Source of the DNA: a virus
Strand: one strand, 5' to 3'
IMG/VR virus record: IMGVR_UViG_3300047274_000027
Location: 1 to 28,390 of that record
DNA: 28,390 nt
A model generated the notes under the pieces. The model did not search any database. It was given only the letters and a program-made list of their open reading frames with translations, and was not told where the DNA came from. Shown here piece by piece: positions 17,167-25,343 of this stretch (the first letter of the stretch is position 1; every line of letters begins with the position of its first letter). The position numbers and the translations under genes were made by a program.

Positions 17167-18379
17167 CGTAGAGGCAAAAGTAATATCAGCAGTTCTGCAA
17201 GACAAGCAGATCCACGTTTTGCTGCAGGCAAATGTCGAGACGCTGTTAAGAACTCACAACGACATCTGGAATTTCATTCGCCTATACTCTGAACAAAACA
17301 ATGCTCTGCCACCCACAAGCTTGGTTGTAGAAAAGTTTAGAGACTTTACTCCTGTAGAGGGGGTTGGTGCAACTAAGCATCATCTAGAAGAGTTGCAAGC
17401 GGACTACCTCAACGATAGCCTCAAAGACATTATTCGGAATGCAGCAACAGAGGTTCAGTCTGGCCAGGGCACAAAGGCCCTGGAAGAGCTAATCCAAAAG
17501 ACATCAGAACTAAAGAAAAACACAGCAGTAATTAGGGATATTGACGTAACGGATATTGAGTCAGCAGTTGCATATTATGAACATGTTCAAAAGCAGCAAG
17601 AACTTGGTACGATTGGCATCAAAACAGGTCTACCAGGATTCGACAATTACCTTCCTGCAGGAATTATGCCAGGTCAGCTTGGAGTTTTTCTTGCTTATCC
17701 TGGAATTGGCAAGTCTTGGCTTTCCCTTTATTTTGCTGTTCAAGCTTGGAAGCAGGGTAAGTCTCCTCTCGTCATTAGCCTTGAGATGTCGGAAACAGAG
17801 GTCAGAAACCGTGTTTTCACTATTATGGGAGAGGGGCTTTGGTCTCATCGCAAACTGAGCAACGGTCAGATTGATATTAATGATCTAAAGCGTTGGCACA
17901 AGTCTAAGCTTGAGGGTCGTCCAGAGTTTCACATTATTTCTAATGATTCTGGCGGAGACATTAGCCCATCTGTTCTTAGAGGCAAGATTGATCAGTATAA
18001 ACCTGACTTTGTCATTGTAGACTACTTGCAGCTAATGTCGCCAAATCAGAAGGCAGATAACGAAACAGTTCGCATGAAGAACCTGTCACGTGAACTCAAG
18101 CTCCTAGCTATTGCAGAAGAGGTTCCAATTATTGCTATCTCCTCAGCAACACCAGACGACATTACTAAGCTTGACACTGTTCCAACTCTAGGTCAGACCG
18201 CATGGTCACGTCAGATTGCTTATGATGCTGACTGGGTAATGGCTTTGGGTCGTGGAACTAACTCTGACATTATTGAGTGTGTGTTCCGTAAAAACCGTAA
18301 TGGTTTTATGGGTGAGTTTTTGGTCCAGGTAGATTTCGATAAAGGCTGGTACAAATACAAAGACATGGAAGATATGTAG
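17159..18379 (+). CDS. dnaB: DnaB-like replicative DNA helicase
   Basis: A 406-residue hexameric 5'-3' helicase that unwinds the fork and recruits primase. A short N-terminal DnaB-type helical domain (about residues 1-110) precedes a RecA-fold motor. Walker A is AYPGIGKS (residues 179-186, K185). The DnaB signature VISLEMSETEV follows, then Walker B VIVDYLQLM, and near the C-terminus the FRKNRNG motif containing the expected arginine finger region. It is somewhat shorter than the roughly 470-residue bacterial DnaB. ATG 17159 overlaps the upstream gene by 8 bases. No intein or frameshift is seen. Confidence 0.93.
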   Translation: MSNVEAKVISAVLQDKQIHVLLQANVETLLRTHNDIWNFIRLYSEQNNALPPTSLVVEKFRDFTPVEGVGATKHHLEELQADYLNDSLKDIIRNAATEVQSGQGTKALEELIQKTSELKKNTAVIRDIDVTDIESAVAYYEHVQKQQELGTIGIKTGLPGFDNYLPAGIMPGQLGVFLAYPGIGKSWLSLYFAVQAWKQGKSPLVISLEMSETEVRNRVFTIMGEGLWSHRKLSNGQIDINDLKRWHKSKLEGRPEFHIISNDSGGDISPSVLRGKIDQYKPDFVIVDYLQLMSPNQKADNETVRMKNLSRELKLLAIAEEVPIIAISSATPDDITKLDTVPTLGQTAWSRQIAYDADWVMALGRGTNSDIIECVFRKNRNGFMGEFLVQVDFDKGWYKYKDMEDM

Positions 18380-18380
18380 T

Positions 18381-18392
18381 TATAATATATGC
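18381..18392 (+). promoter_or_regulatory. TATAATATA element placed for a leaderless start at 18393
   Basis: The 13-base gap after the helicase stop is almost entirely TATAATATATGC. The last T of TATAAT (18386) is followed by six bases and then the ATG at 18393, the geometry of actinobacterial leaderless promoters. There is no Shine-Dalgarno and only a weak -35 (AAGACA at 18360-18365, 15-base spacer). Confidence 0.6.
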
Positions 18393-18719
18393 ATGGATAC
18401 ACTTCATCACAAGCCTATTAGGCGGTTTGGTCTAGGTGGCATCATCTACGACGATTCCGCAATTGTGAGGTTGCGTACTGAATACTTGAAGCTTTTGACT
18501 ACAGAGATGAGGCTTCTTGGCTATGTTCCAAGACTTGACATTAATCAAGACTTTACGTTAAAATATAACGAACAGACTAAGTATTTTGAATTTGAATTAA
18601 GCATTTATGGAGTATACGTAGGGAAAAAGAAGAGCGAATGGATATCAGGAATAGACGAAACGGCAGTGGTGCCTATACAGCAGATCAAATCAAGCGAGTT
18701 CTCGCAGGAGCAGGTATAG
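18393..18719 (+). CDS. Hypothetical protein between helicase and primase
   Basis: A 108-residue protein of unrecognised family. It contains a helix (SAIVRLRTEYLKLLTTEMRL) followed by beta-type strands (FTLKYNEQTKYFEFELSIYG) and a polar C-terminus. Its 3' end overlaps the primase gene by 82 bases in another frame. The primase start cannot easily move downstream without losing the sequence leading to its zinc domain, so the overlap looks real. Position suggests a replication accessory role, unproven. Confidence 0.55.
   Translation: MDTLHHKPIRRFGLGGIIYDDSAIVRLRTEYLKLLTTEMRLLGYVPRLDINQDFTLKYNEQTKYFEFELSIYGVYVGKKKSEWISGIDETAVVPIQQIKSSEFSQEQV
18535..18564 (+). promoter_or_regulatory. Candidate promoter TTGACA-N18-TAAAAT upstream of primase
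   Basis: TTGACA at 18535-18540 and TAAAAT (5 of 6 to consensus) at 18559-18564 with an 18-base spacer, inside the 18393 gene. The start would fall near 18571, about 67 bases before the primase ATG. One of four TTGACA boxes in this half of the window with a good -10. Confidence 0.4.
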
Positions 18720-19582
18720 GCATTGAATCTGAAGTAGATTCGGATTATATTATCTTCTGTCCATTCCATGGTAATCACAGGACTCCTGCAGGAGAAGTTG
18801 ATAAAACATCTGGAATGTTTTTTTGCTTCTCTTGTCACCATGTTACTGACCTAGTGCAGCTTATTATGCACATGACTAATAGAACATACTTTGAGTCAGC
18901 ACGGTATATCAAGAGCAAAGAGAGTGGCTCAAATCTAGAGGCAGAGATTAACAAAAAGCTTATTGTACAGCCAGTGTACGTACAGTATGACCAGGTGCTT
19001 ATTAAGAGACTAAACCAGCAAGCTCTAGAGTCACCACGTGCAATGCGTTACTATGGTAGCAGATTAATTACAGAAGCATCTGTAAAAAAGTTTCAGCTCG
19101 GATTTTCGGAAAAGCAAGACATGGTAACTATTCCTGTGCACTCTCCAGATGGAATGGAGATTGGATTTGTTGGCAGATCTGTAGAAGGCAAAGAGTTTAA
19201 GAATACACCTGGTCTGCCAAAGTCTAAAATCTTATTTAACCTGCACAGGATTAAGACCTCTAGCAAAGTTTATGTTGTGGAATCTTCTTTTGATGCCATA
19301 CGGCTAGACCAGTGTGGGTTCCCAGCGGTAGCAACCCTTGGATCAAATGTATCGAACATACAAATAGAACTTCTTCAGAAATACTTCAATGATATTTATG
19401 TCATTGCTGATAATGATGAAGCTGGTGGTAACATGAGAGACAGGCTCGTTGAGCGACTAGGGTCACGTGTTACTGTCATACAACTAAATAAGGAATACAA
19501 AGACATTGGAGATATGGACGATGCAGCGATAAAAAAGTTAGAACAATCGTTTGACAAATCTATATCCATGATGTTAAACTGA
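18638..19582 (+). CDS. dnaG: DnaG-type DNA primase
   Basis: A 314-residue primase that makes RNA primers for lagging-strand synthesis. The N-terminal zinc-binding domain has C41-x2-H44 and C63-x2-C66, the CHC2 pattern. The TOPRIM domain carries the catalytic Glu (E215 in VYVVESSFDA) and the D-x-D pair (D258 and D260 in IADNDEAGG). It is much shorter than bacterial DnaG (about 600) and seems to lack a C-terminal helicase-interaction domain, as is usual in phage versions. ATG 18638 follows an AAGAAGAG purine run and lies 82 bases inside the upstream gene. Its stop is followed by the largest gap of the window (44 bases). Confidence 0.92.
   Translation: MDIRNRRNGSGAYTADQIKRVLAGAGIGIESEVDSDYIIFCPFHGNHRTPAGEVDKTSGMFFCFSCHHVTDLVQLIMHMTNRTYFESARYIKSKESGSNLEAEINKKLIVQPVYVQYDQVLIKRLNQQALESPRAMRYYGSRLITEASVKKFQLGFSEKQDMVTIPVHSPDGMEIGFVGRSVEGKEFKNTPGLPKSKILFNLHRIKTSSKVYVVESSFDAIRLDQCGFPAVATLGSNVSNIQIELLQKYFNDIYVIADNDEAGGNMRDRLVERLGSRVTVIQLNKEYKDIGDMDDAAIKKLEQSFDKSISMMLN
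19551..19580 (+). promoter_or_regulatory. Candidate promoter TTGACA-N18-TAAACT upstream of the SSB gene
   Basis: TTGACA (19551-19556) and TAAACT (19575-19580) with an 18-base spacer, at the very end of primase. A start near 19587 would leave a leader of about 40 bases that includes the strong AAGGAG Shine-Dalgarno. A separate transcript would fit the need for abundant ssDNA-binding protein. Confidence 0.45.
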
Positions 19583-19611
19583 TATAGCTAATTTACATAG
19601 CAAACTACTAT

Positions 19612-19617
19612 AAGGAG
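19612..19617 (+). promoter_or_regulatory. Strong Shine-Dalgarno AAGGAG
   Basis: AAGGAG nine bases before ATG 19627, in the only sizeable untranslated leader here. Most other junctions have weak or no Shine-Dalgarno, so this gene is probably translated at a high level. Confidence 0.75.
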
Positions 19618-19626
19618 AAATAAAAC

Positions 19627-20283
19627 ATGAGTGTTATTAAGGGACTTAAGAACATTAACGCACTACTAGATAAGCCAAAGTATGACGAGAACACTGCAAA
19701 AGTTCGTTGGCTTAAGCTTGCAGACGGTCAGTCTGTAAAGATTCGTTTCGTAGAAGAGCTGGACGAAGATTCAGCAAGCTACTCGCCAGATCGTGGCCTT
19801 GCTCTTGTTGTTAAGGAGCACACTAACCCAAAGGACTACAAGCGTAAGGCTGTAGATACCATGGACACCGAGGGTCGTGACTGGGCAGAAGAGATGCACC
19901 GCAAAGACCCAAAGGCTGGATGGCGTGGTCGCCTACGCTTTTACTGCAACGTTGTTGTAGATGATGGCATCGAGGCTCCATATGTTGCAATTTGGTCAAT
20001 GGGTGTTAGCAAGCAGTCTGCATTCAATACTATCCGTGAGTATGCAATTGAGACTGGCAGCATCTCAAACCTACAGTGGAAGCTAAAGCGTAATGGCCAG
20101 GGTACTGAAACCAGCTACACTTTGATTCCATCAGCTCCAGACACACAGCCATTCGACTGGTCAAATGTCAAGCCTTTCCCACTAGAGTCTGCATTGAACA
20201 AGGTTCCATATGCAGAGCAAGAGGCATTCTATTTGGGCTTTGATGGCCCATCTTCGTCTGCCACTTCAAACATCGACTGGTAA
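19627..20283 (+). CDS. Probable single-stranded DNA-binding protein
   Basis: A 218-residue protein between primase and polymerase, with the strongest ribosome-binding site in the window. Its layout resembles phage gp32-like SSBs: a beta-rich OB-fold-type core (VRWLKLADGQSVKIRFVEEL, RLRFYCNVVVDDG, YVAIWSMGVSKQS) followed by a Ser-rich tail ending SNIDW, similar in spirit to SSB tips with a terminal aromatic residue that bind partner proteins. No cysteine-based zinc knuckle is seen. Family assignment is by eye; a general replication accessory protein is the alternative. Confidence 0.6.
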   Translation: MSVIKGLKNINALLDKPKYDENTAKVRWLKLADGQSVKIRFVEELDEDSASYSPDRGLALVVKEHTNPKDYKRKAVDTMDTEGRDWAEEMHRKDPKAGWRGRLRFYCNVVVDDGIEAPYVAIWSMGVSKQSAFNTIREYAIETGSISNLQWKLKRNGQGTETSYTLIPSAPDTQPFDWSNVKPFPLESALNKVPYAEQEAFYLGFDGPSSSATSNIDW

Positions 20284-20298
20284 GAAAGGTCCTCTACG

Positions 20299-23200
20299 TT
20301 GAGTTACATTGGTTTACACGTTCACACCCACTATTCTCTATTTGATGGCATTGCCACACCTGCTGAGTACGTAGATCGTGCACAGGAGCTGGGAATGTCG
20401 GCACTAGCTATTACTGACCACGGTTCACTTTCTGGACACCGTGAGATGTATCGTGCTGCAAAAGAGAGGGGTATCAAGCCAATCCTTGGCGTAGAAGGCT
20501 ACATAACTGAAAACAGGTTCGACCAGCGAGACAAAGAGCAGAGACAGGGACCACTAGATCTCGTCTACAATCACATTATTATTCTCGCTAAGAACGACAT
20601 TGGGCTAGAAAACCTAAACAAGCTCAATGAGATTGCGTGGACTGAAGGTTACTACAAGAAGCCACGTATCGACTACGAGGTGCTAGAGAAGTACTCAGAG
20701 GGACTGATTGTTCTTTCTGGGTGCCTCTCTGGTGCCCTAGCCAAGGCCATTGAGGCTGAAGAATTTGCAGAAGCAAAAAGAATTATTGAGTGGCACAAGC
20801 GTGTCTTTGGTGACGATTACTACATTGAGGTAATGCCACACAACCCTGCAGAAGTAAACAAGCAGCTTCTTGCTCTGGCAGATGAGTATGGGGTAAAGGC
20901 TGTCATCACACCTGACTGCCACCACGCTCACACTGGTCAGAAAGAAATCCAGGAGCTAAAGCTTATCCTTAACACCTACTCTAACAAGGTACAAAAGGAT
21001 GTCACATACGAGAAGTCAACTAAGTTTGACAATCTAGTGGATCGCCTAGATTACCTGTACGGTAAGCGAGACATTACCTTTACAGAGTTTGATATCCACC
21101 TATTGTCTGACGACGAAATGCACGATGCCATGAAGGCTCAGGGTATTGACCGTGAAGACATGTATGAAGCCACCATCGAGATTGCTGACAAGATTAGCGA
21201 CTATGGAATTAAGGACCACGCAAACCTACTGCCAGTGCAGTATCAAGACCCAGATGGTGAGCTATACAAGCTTGCTATTGAGGGACTGACTCAGCGTGGC
21301 CTAGTAGACAAGGAGAACTACCTAGCACGTCTAGACGAAGAGCTAGAAGTAATCAAGGCAAAGAACTTTGGTCCATACTTCCTAGTTGTACGCAATATGA
21401 TTTCTTGGGCTAAGCAAGAGGGCATCATGGTAGGGCCAGGCCGTGGTTCTGCTGCAGGCTCTTTGCTATGCTATGCACTAGGAATTACTGACGTTGATCC
21501 TATTCAGCATGGCTTGTTGTTTTTCCGTTTTATTAACCCAGAGCGTAATGACTTCCCAGATATCGATACAGATATCCAGGACTCACGTCGTGAAGAGGTT
21601 AAAGACTACCTTGTCAGGCAGTACCGTCACGTTGCATCTATTGCTACATTCCTTGAGTTTAAAGACAAGGGTGTGGTTCGTGATATTGCACGAGTGTTGA
21701 ACATTCCACTAACAGATGTCAACAAGGTTATGAAGGTAGTTGACACTTGGGACGACTATTGCACATCAAAGCAGGCTGCATGGTTCCGTGAGAAGTATCC
21801 AGAGATTGAGAAGTATGGAGACCAGCTCCGAGGTCGCATCCGTGGCACTGGTATTCACGCTGCAGGCGTTGTGACTGCAAAGGAGCCTATCTTTAGGTAT
21901 GCACCAATGGAGACTAGAACGTCTCCAGGATCTGGAGAGCGTATTCCAGTAGTTGCCGTAGACATGGAAGAAGCAGAGCGTATTGGCCTTATTAAGATTG
22001 ACGCACTTGGTCTAAAGACTCTATCTGTTATTCAAGATACGTTGGCAATAATCAAAGATAGAACTGGCAAGAAGATCGACCTTCTCTCATTAAACATGGA
22101 AGACTCCAAGGTTTATGAAATGCTATCATCTGGATTTACAAAAGGTGTGTTTCAGTGTGAAGCTACTCCATACACCAATCTACTTGTAAAGATGGGTGTT
22201 AAGAACTTTGCAGAGCTTGCAGCCTCCAACGCTTTGGTCCGTCCAGGTGCTGCAAATACAATTGGCAAGGACTATATTGCTCGTAAGCACGGTAAGCAAA
22301 ATATTGCATACCATCACCAAGTAATGAAGGCGTTTACTGCAGAGACCTATGGCTGCATCTTGTATCAAGAACAGGTTATGCAGGCTTGTACAGAACTTGG
22401 CGGTATGACCATGGCTGAGGCTGACAAGGTTCGTAAGATCATTGGTAAGAAGAAGGATGCTAAGGAGTTTAAGCAGTTCCAGGATAGGTTCGTAGACGGT
22501 GCTTCACGATTCCTAGCACCTAATGTTGCACTAGAGCTGTGGCACGACTTTGAGGCTCACGCAGGATACTCTTTCAATAAGTCACACGCTGTAGCATACT
22601 CAACATTGTCCTACTGGACTGCATGGCTTAAGTATTACTATCCTCTAGAGTTCATGTACTCATTGCTAAAGAACGAGAAAGACAAGGATGCTCGTACTGA
22701 GTACCTGATTGAAGCAAAGCGTATGGATATTCCTATTCGCTTGCCACACATCAACGAGTCAGACATTGACTTTAAGATTGAGGGTAAGGCTATCCGCTTT
22801 GGCCTGTCTGCTATCAAGTTTATTAGCGATAACATCGCAGAAAAGTATATTGCTGCACGACCATTTGCATCTTACAAAGAGCTAGAGGACTTTACCTTTG
22901 GCAAGGGCAATGGAGTTAATTCACGTGCTCTACAGGCTTTACGAGTGATTGGTGCAGCAACATTCCCTGACCAGCCACGAAATGACGAGGAAATCCGAGA
23001 GAACCTTTACGAGTACCTAAACCTACCAGAGTTTAATATTACCGTGCCAAATCACTTTCACGCATTTATCAATGATGTGGCGGACTTTGAAGAAAAGGGT
23101 GTTTTTATCCTAATGGGTATGGTCAAGGCTATTAAGCGTGGTAAAGGTTGGTCTCGTGTAGAGGTCCTAGATAAGACTGGTAGTGTTGGAATCTTCGATG

Positions 23201-23574
23201 AGGAGCAGACGGCAATTGAGCCAGGCAAGACCTACCTGCTTCTTGCTAGTGATAACAGAATTACTAGTGCTATTCAGGTAGAGGACCTAAAGAAGTCTGA
23301 ATCTTCGCTTGTCAAATTCTTGAACTACAAGCAGCTACCTTATAAGGATGAAGAAATGTATGTTGTGTCATTCAGACCACGCATCACTAAGGCAGGCAAG
23401 AAGATGGCTAGCCTAACGCTAGCAGATAGCACAAGAGATTTGCACTCTGTAACTGTATTTCCAACGGCATTCCCCAAGGCATACATGAAAGTTAAAGAGG
23501 GCAACGCATACAAGTTTGACTTGGGCAAAACAAAAGATGGAACAATTATTATGGAGGACGTATTCGATGTTTGA
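20299..23574 (+). CDS. dnaE: DNA polymerase III alpha subunit (replicative polymerase)
   Basis: A 1,091-residue C-family polymerase copying the phage genome. The N-terminal PHP domain has HVHTHYSLFDG, ITDHGSLSG, GVEGYI, an NHIIILAK histidine, the SGCLSG cysteine and PDCHH; all the expected metal ligands appear present, suggesting an active proofreading exonuclease. Palm motifs include GPGRGSAAGSLLCYALGITD and PDIDTD, with catalytic D421 and D423 and the third Asp D568 in KIDALGLKTL. A helix-hairpin-helix region and a C-terminal OB-fold region follow (about 23085 to the end). It is slightly shorter than bacterial DnaE (about 1,160). TTG start at 20299 with AGAAAGG 9 or so bases upstream. The stop overlaps the MazG start by 8 bases. 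Confidence 0.95.
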   Translation: MSYIGLHVHTHYSLFDGIATPAEYVDRAQELGMSALAITDHGSLSGHREMYRAAKERGIKPILGVEGYITENRFDQRDKEQRQGPLDLVYNHIIILAKNDIGLENLNKLNEIAWTEGYYKKPRIDYEVLEKYSEGLIVLSGCLSGALAKAIEAEEFAEAKRIIEWHKRVFGDDYYIEVMPHNPAEVNKQLLALADEYGVKAVITPDCHHAHTGQKEIQELKLILNTYSNKVQKDVTYEKSTKFDNLVDRLDYLYGKRDITFTEFDIHLLSDDEMHDAMKAQGIDREDMYEATIEIADKISDYGIKDHANLLPVQYQDPDGELYKLAIEGLTQRGLVDKENYLARLDEELEVIKAKNFGPYFLVVRNMISWAKQEGIMVGPGRGSAAGSLLCYALGITDVDPIQHGLLFFRFINPERNDFPDIDTDIQDSRREEVKDYLVRQYRHVASIATFLEFKDKGVVRDIARVLNIPLTDVNKVMKVVDTWDDYCTSKQAAWFREKYPEIEKYGDQLRGRIRGTGIHAAGVVTAKEPIFRYAPMETRTSPGSGERIPVVAVDMEEAERIGLIKIDALGLKTLSVIQDTLAIIKDRTGKKIDLLSLNMEDSKVYEMLSSGFTKGVFQCEATPYTNLLVKMGVKNFAELAASNALVRPGAANTIGKDYIARKHGKQNIAYHHQVMKAFTAETYGCILYQEQVMQACTELGGMTMAEADKVRKIIGKKKDAKEFKQFQDRFVDGASRFLAPNVALELWHDFEAHAGYSFNKSHAVAYSTLSYWTAWLKYYYPLEFMYSLLKNEKDKDARTEYLIEAKRMDIPIRLPHINESDIDFKIEGKAIRFGLSAIKFISDNIAEKYIAARPFASYKELEDFTFGKGNGVNSRALQALRVIGAATFPDQPRNDEEIRENLYEYLNLPEFNITVPNHFHAFINDVADFEEKGVFILMGMVKAIKRGKGWSRVEVLDKTGSVGIFDEEQTAIEPGKTYLLLASDNRITSAIQVEDLKKSESSLVKFLNYKQLPYKDEEMYVVSFRPRITKAGKKMASLTLADSTRDLHSVTVFPTAFPKAYMKVKEGNAYKFDLGKTKDGTIIMEDVFDV

Positions 23575-23884
23575 TGAACTAGCAGAACAGCTGCATACAA
23601 CGGCAGTTGCAAAAGGCTTTTGGCCAGAGGATGTAGACGATATCTTCATAACCAAGCAGCTTATGATGATCGTATCAGAAGCTGTAGAGGTCATGGAGGC
23701 TATTCGCAAGGACAAGGGTGAAGACCAGATCGCTGATGAAATGGCTGACATCCTTATCCGCACACTAGACCTATATGCAGGTCTGGTAGAGAATGGATAT
23801 ACTCGTGTATCACTTGACTACGCTCTCGACAAGAAGGCAAATATTAACAAAGACAGACCAGAAAGGCACGGTGTTCGCTTTTAA
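23567..23884 (+). CDS. mazG: MazG-like nucleotide pyrophosphohydrolase
   Basis: A 105-residue all-alpha NTP pyrophosphatase-type protein. It carries the MazG metal-binding pattern E38-x2-E41 (SEAVEVMEA) and E58-x2-D61 (DEMADILIR). Phage MazG proteins hydrolyse (d)NTPs and may adjust nucleotide or alarmone pools. Start choice: a longer frame opens at 23516, but GGAGG (near 23553-23557) lies at ideal distance from ATG 23567, giving an 8-base ATGTTTGA overlap with the polymerase stop, the same junction form as four other gene pairs. The stop overlaps recA by one base. Confidence 0.85.
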   Translation: MFDELAEQLHTTAVAKGFWPEDVDDIFITKQLMMIVSEAVEVMEAIRKDKGEDQIADEMADILIRTLDLYAGLVENGYTRVSLDYALDKKANINKDRPERHGVRF

Positions 23885-24894
23885 TGACAACTATTGAGGA
23901 GGCTCTAGCACAGCTAGATCCAAAGATTAGAAAGCGTTTGGGACCAGCTATCGGAATTAAAACAGAGTTTCAGCCGACACCAAGCCCAGGATTGAATCGT
24001 GCACTAGGTGGTGGATTTCCATACGGACGACAGGTTTTGCTATGGGGCAGCAAGTCTAGTGCAAAGTCTTCGCTTTGCTTGCAGACAATTGGCATGGCTC
24101 AAAAAGAAGGTAAGCTATGTGCCTGGATTGACGCTGAGATGTCTTATGACGAAGAGTGGGCTAGACGGCTTGGAGTGGACACTGAACAGCTAATTTATTC
24201 AGAGGCACGAAGCATTAACGACATGGTTGATGTTGGGGTGGCACTACTAAACGCAGGAGTTGACCTGATCGTCATTGACAGTATTAGTTCGCTTTTGCCA
24301 GCGGTATATTTTGAGAAAGACTCTGATGAACTAAAGGCTCTAGATCAAACTAAGCAGATTGGTGCAGAGTCTAAGGATCTCAAGCATGCATGGCTAATGC
24401 TAAACTATGCAAACAATAGAGAAAAGCCTGCACTAATTATTGCAATTTCTCAAGCACGAAATAACATCGGTGCAATGTACACTCAGTCAGTACCTACTGG
24501 AGGATTGACTACTCAATACATGTCTTCAACTATTGTTAAGCTATTCTCTTCCCCATCTGATGCTAATGCTATCAAGGCAAAGATTCCAGTTGGAGACAAG
24601 CTTATTGAGCAGAAGATTGGTCGTAAGGTCCGCTGGGAAGTTACCAACTCTAAGACATCTGCTCCTGGAGATTCTGCAGAGTATGACTTCTATTACAAGG
24701 GCGATTTGATTGGTGTAGACACCATTGCAGATCTAGTTGACACTGCAGAGATGCTTGGCTTTGTGACTAGAACTGGTGCCTGGTACATTCTTCCAGATGG
24801 CTCAAAGGTTCAGGGTAGAGATGCTTTTATTGTCAAAGTAAAAGAAGATTTAGAGCTACAGCAATCGCTGAAGGATAAGCTGGCAGATGTCTAA
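23884..24894 (+). CDS. recA: RecA-like recombinase
   Basis: A 336-residue strand-exchange ATPase. Family features: Walker A region GSKSSAKS (residues 55-62), CAWIDAEMSYDEEWARRLGV with the catalytic Glu, Walker B VDLIVIDSISSLLP (D132), and a downstream IAISQARNNIGAMYTQS region corresponding to the segment before DNA-binding loop L2. The second Gly of the P-loop (GKT in most RecA) is Ala60. It would pair ends and help form concatemers, along with the nucleases encoded downstream. ATG 23884 is coupled to mazG (TAATG). Confidence 0.92.
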   Translation: MTTIEEALAQLDPKIRKRLGPAIGIKTEFQPTPSPGLNRALGGGFPYGRQVLLWGSKSSAKSSLCLQTIGMAQKEGKLCAWIDAEMSYDEEWARRLGVDTEQLIYSEARSINDMVDVGVALLNAGVDLIVIDSISSLLPAVYFEKDSDELKALDQTKQIGAESKDLKHAWLMLNYANNREKPALIIAISQARNNIGAMYTQSVPTGGLTTQYMSSTIVKLFSSPSDANAIKAKIPVGDKLIEQKIGRKVRWEVTNSKTSAPGDSAEYDFYYKGDLIGVDTIADLVDTAEMLGFVTRTGAWYILPDGSKVQGRDAFIVKVKEDLELQQSLKDKLADV

Positions 24895-25072
24895 ATATAT
24901 AATTTATAGTGGGCAATTCCCTTGCCACACTTGCAAAAAGGTTGTAACAAGTCTAAGGTCTTATCCAGACACAAAAGAGCTTACATGGATGTGTCCAGAC
25001 AAGCACCTTAGCAAGGTAAGCCTTAATACAAAAAAGACTAAGAGAGATTATGAGCGAGAAGAGCGAGAGTAA
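24887..25072 (+). CDS. Small zinc-ribbon-like protein
   Basis: A 61-residue basic protein with CHTCKK near the N-terminus and WMCPDKH about 20 residues later, so Cys/His ligands for one metal ion are plausible; the C-terminus is Lys/Arg/Glu-rich. No named family was recognised. ATG 24887 overlaps the recA stop by 8 bases (ATGTCTAA), with AAGGA 11 bases upstream. It may be a nucleic-acid-binding accessory of the recombination operon, from position only. Confidence 0.55.
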   Translation: MSKYIIYSGQFPCHTCKKVVTSLRSYPDTKELTWMCPDKHLSKVSLNTKKTKRDYEREERE

Positions 25073-25337
25073 AAGACTTGGTGCCAAACAGCATAAGAAC
25101 TCTGGCAGAGGAACTCATAAAGGAGACGCTAGCTGGGAAAACTTTACGGTGGACTTTAAGGAAGTTGGGAAAAGCTTTACTCTTAATCGTGAAGTATGGG
25201 CCAAGTGCGTTACTGACGCTATTAGAAATAACAACGATCCTGCTATTGTTGTTGTACTTGGCGATAGTGGTGTCAAAGTACGACTGGCTATAATTGAACT
25301 TGGATTACTTGAACAACTGATAGGTGATGGTGTATAA
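25050..25337 (+). CDS. Small PD-(D/E)XK nuclease / resolvase-like protein
   Basis: A 95-residue protein with a compact PD-(D/E)XK pattern: a Ser/Gly-rich lead (NSGRGTHKGD, D26), then FTVDFKEVGKSFTL with D35-x-K37, a Trp-containing helix (NREVWAKCVTDAIRN) and a hydrophobic strand (PAIVVVLGD). This order, KGD, then strand with (D/E)xK, then KS(F/Y)(S/T)L, is that of small phage endonuclease/Holliday-junction-resolvase-like proteins. It is short even for that fold. ATG 25050 overlaps the upstream gene by 23 bases. Substrate is unknown; branched DNA is a guess supported by the recombination neighbours. Confidence 0.6.
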   Translation: MSEKSESKRLGAKQHKNSGRGTHKGDASWENFTVDFKEVGKSFTLNREVWAKCVTDAIRNNNDPAIVVVLGDSGVKVRLAIIELGLLEQLIGDGV

Positions 25338-25343
25338 TATAAT
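25333..25343 (+). promoter_or_regulatory. TATAATATAAT element at the start of the 25342/25345 gene
   Basis: Two overlapping TATAAT boxes (25333-25338 and 25338-25343), as at 15627. A TTGAAC -35 (25309-25314) lies 18 bases upstream. Six bases separate the first box from GTG 25345, and ATG 25342 is just before it, so a leaderless or nearly leaderless transcript is likely. No usable Shine-Dalgarno is seen. Confidence 0.6.

Noticed and set aside
19592-19614. TTTACA and TATAAG boxes ahead of the SSB gene
   Set aside because: The spacer is 11 bases, too short for a sigma70-type promoter; the TTGACA/TAAACT pair just upstream fits better.
23516-23566. Longer N-terminus for the MazG-like protein
   Set aside because: The extra codons lie inside the polymerase gene, while GGAGG is ideally placed for ATG 23567, which also gives the recurrent 8-base overlap.
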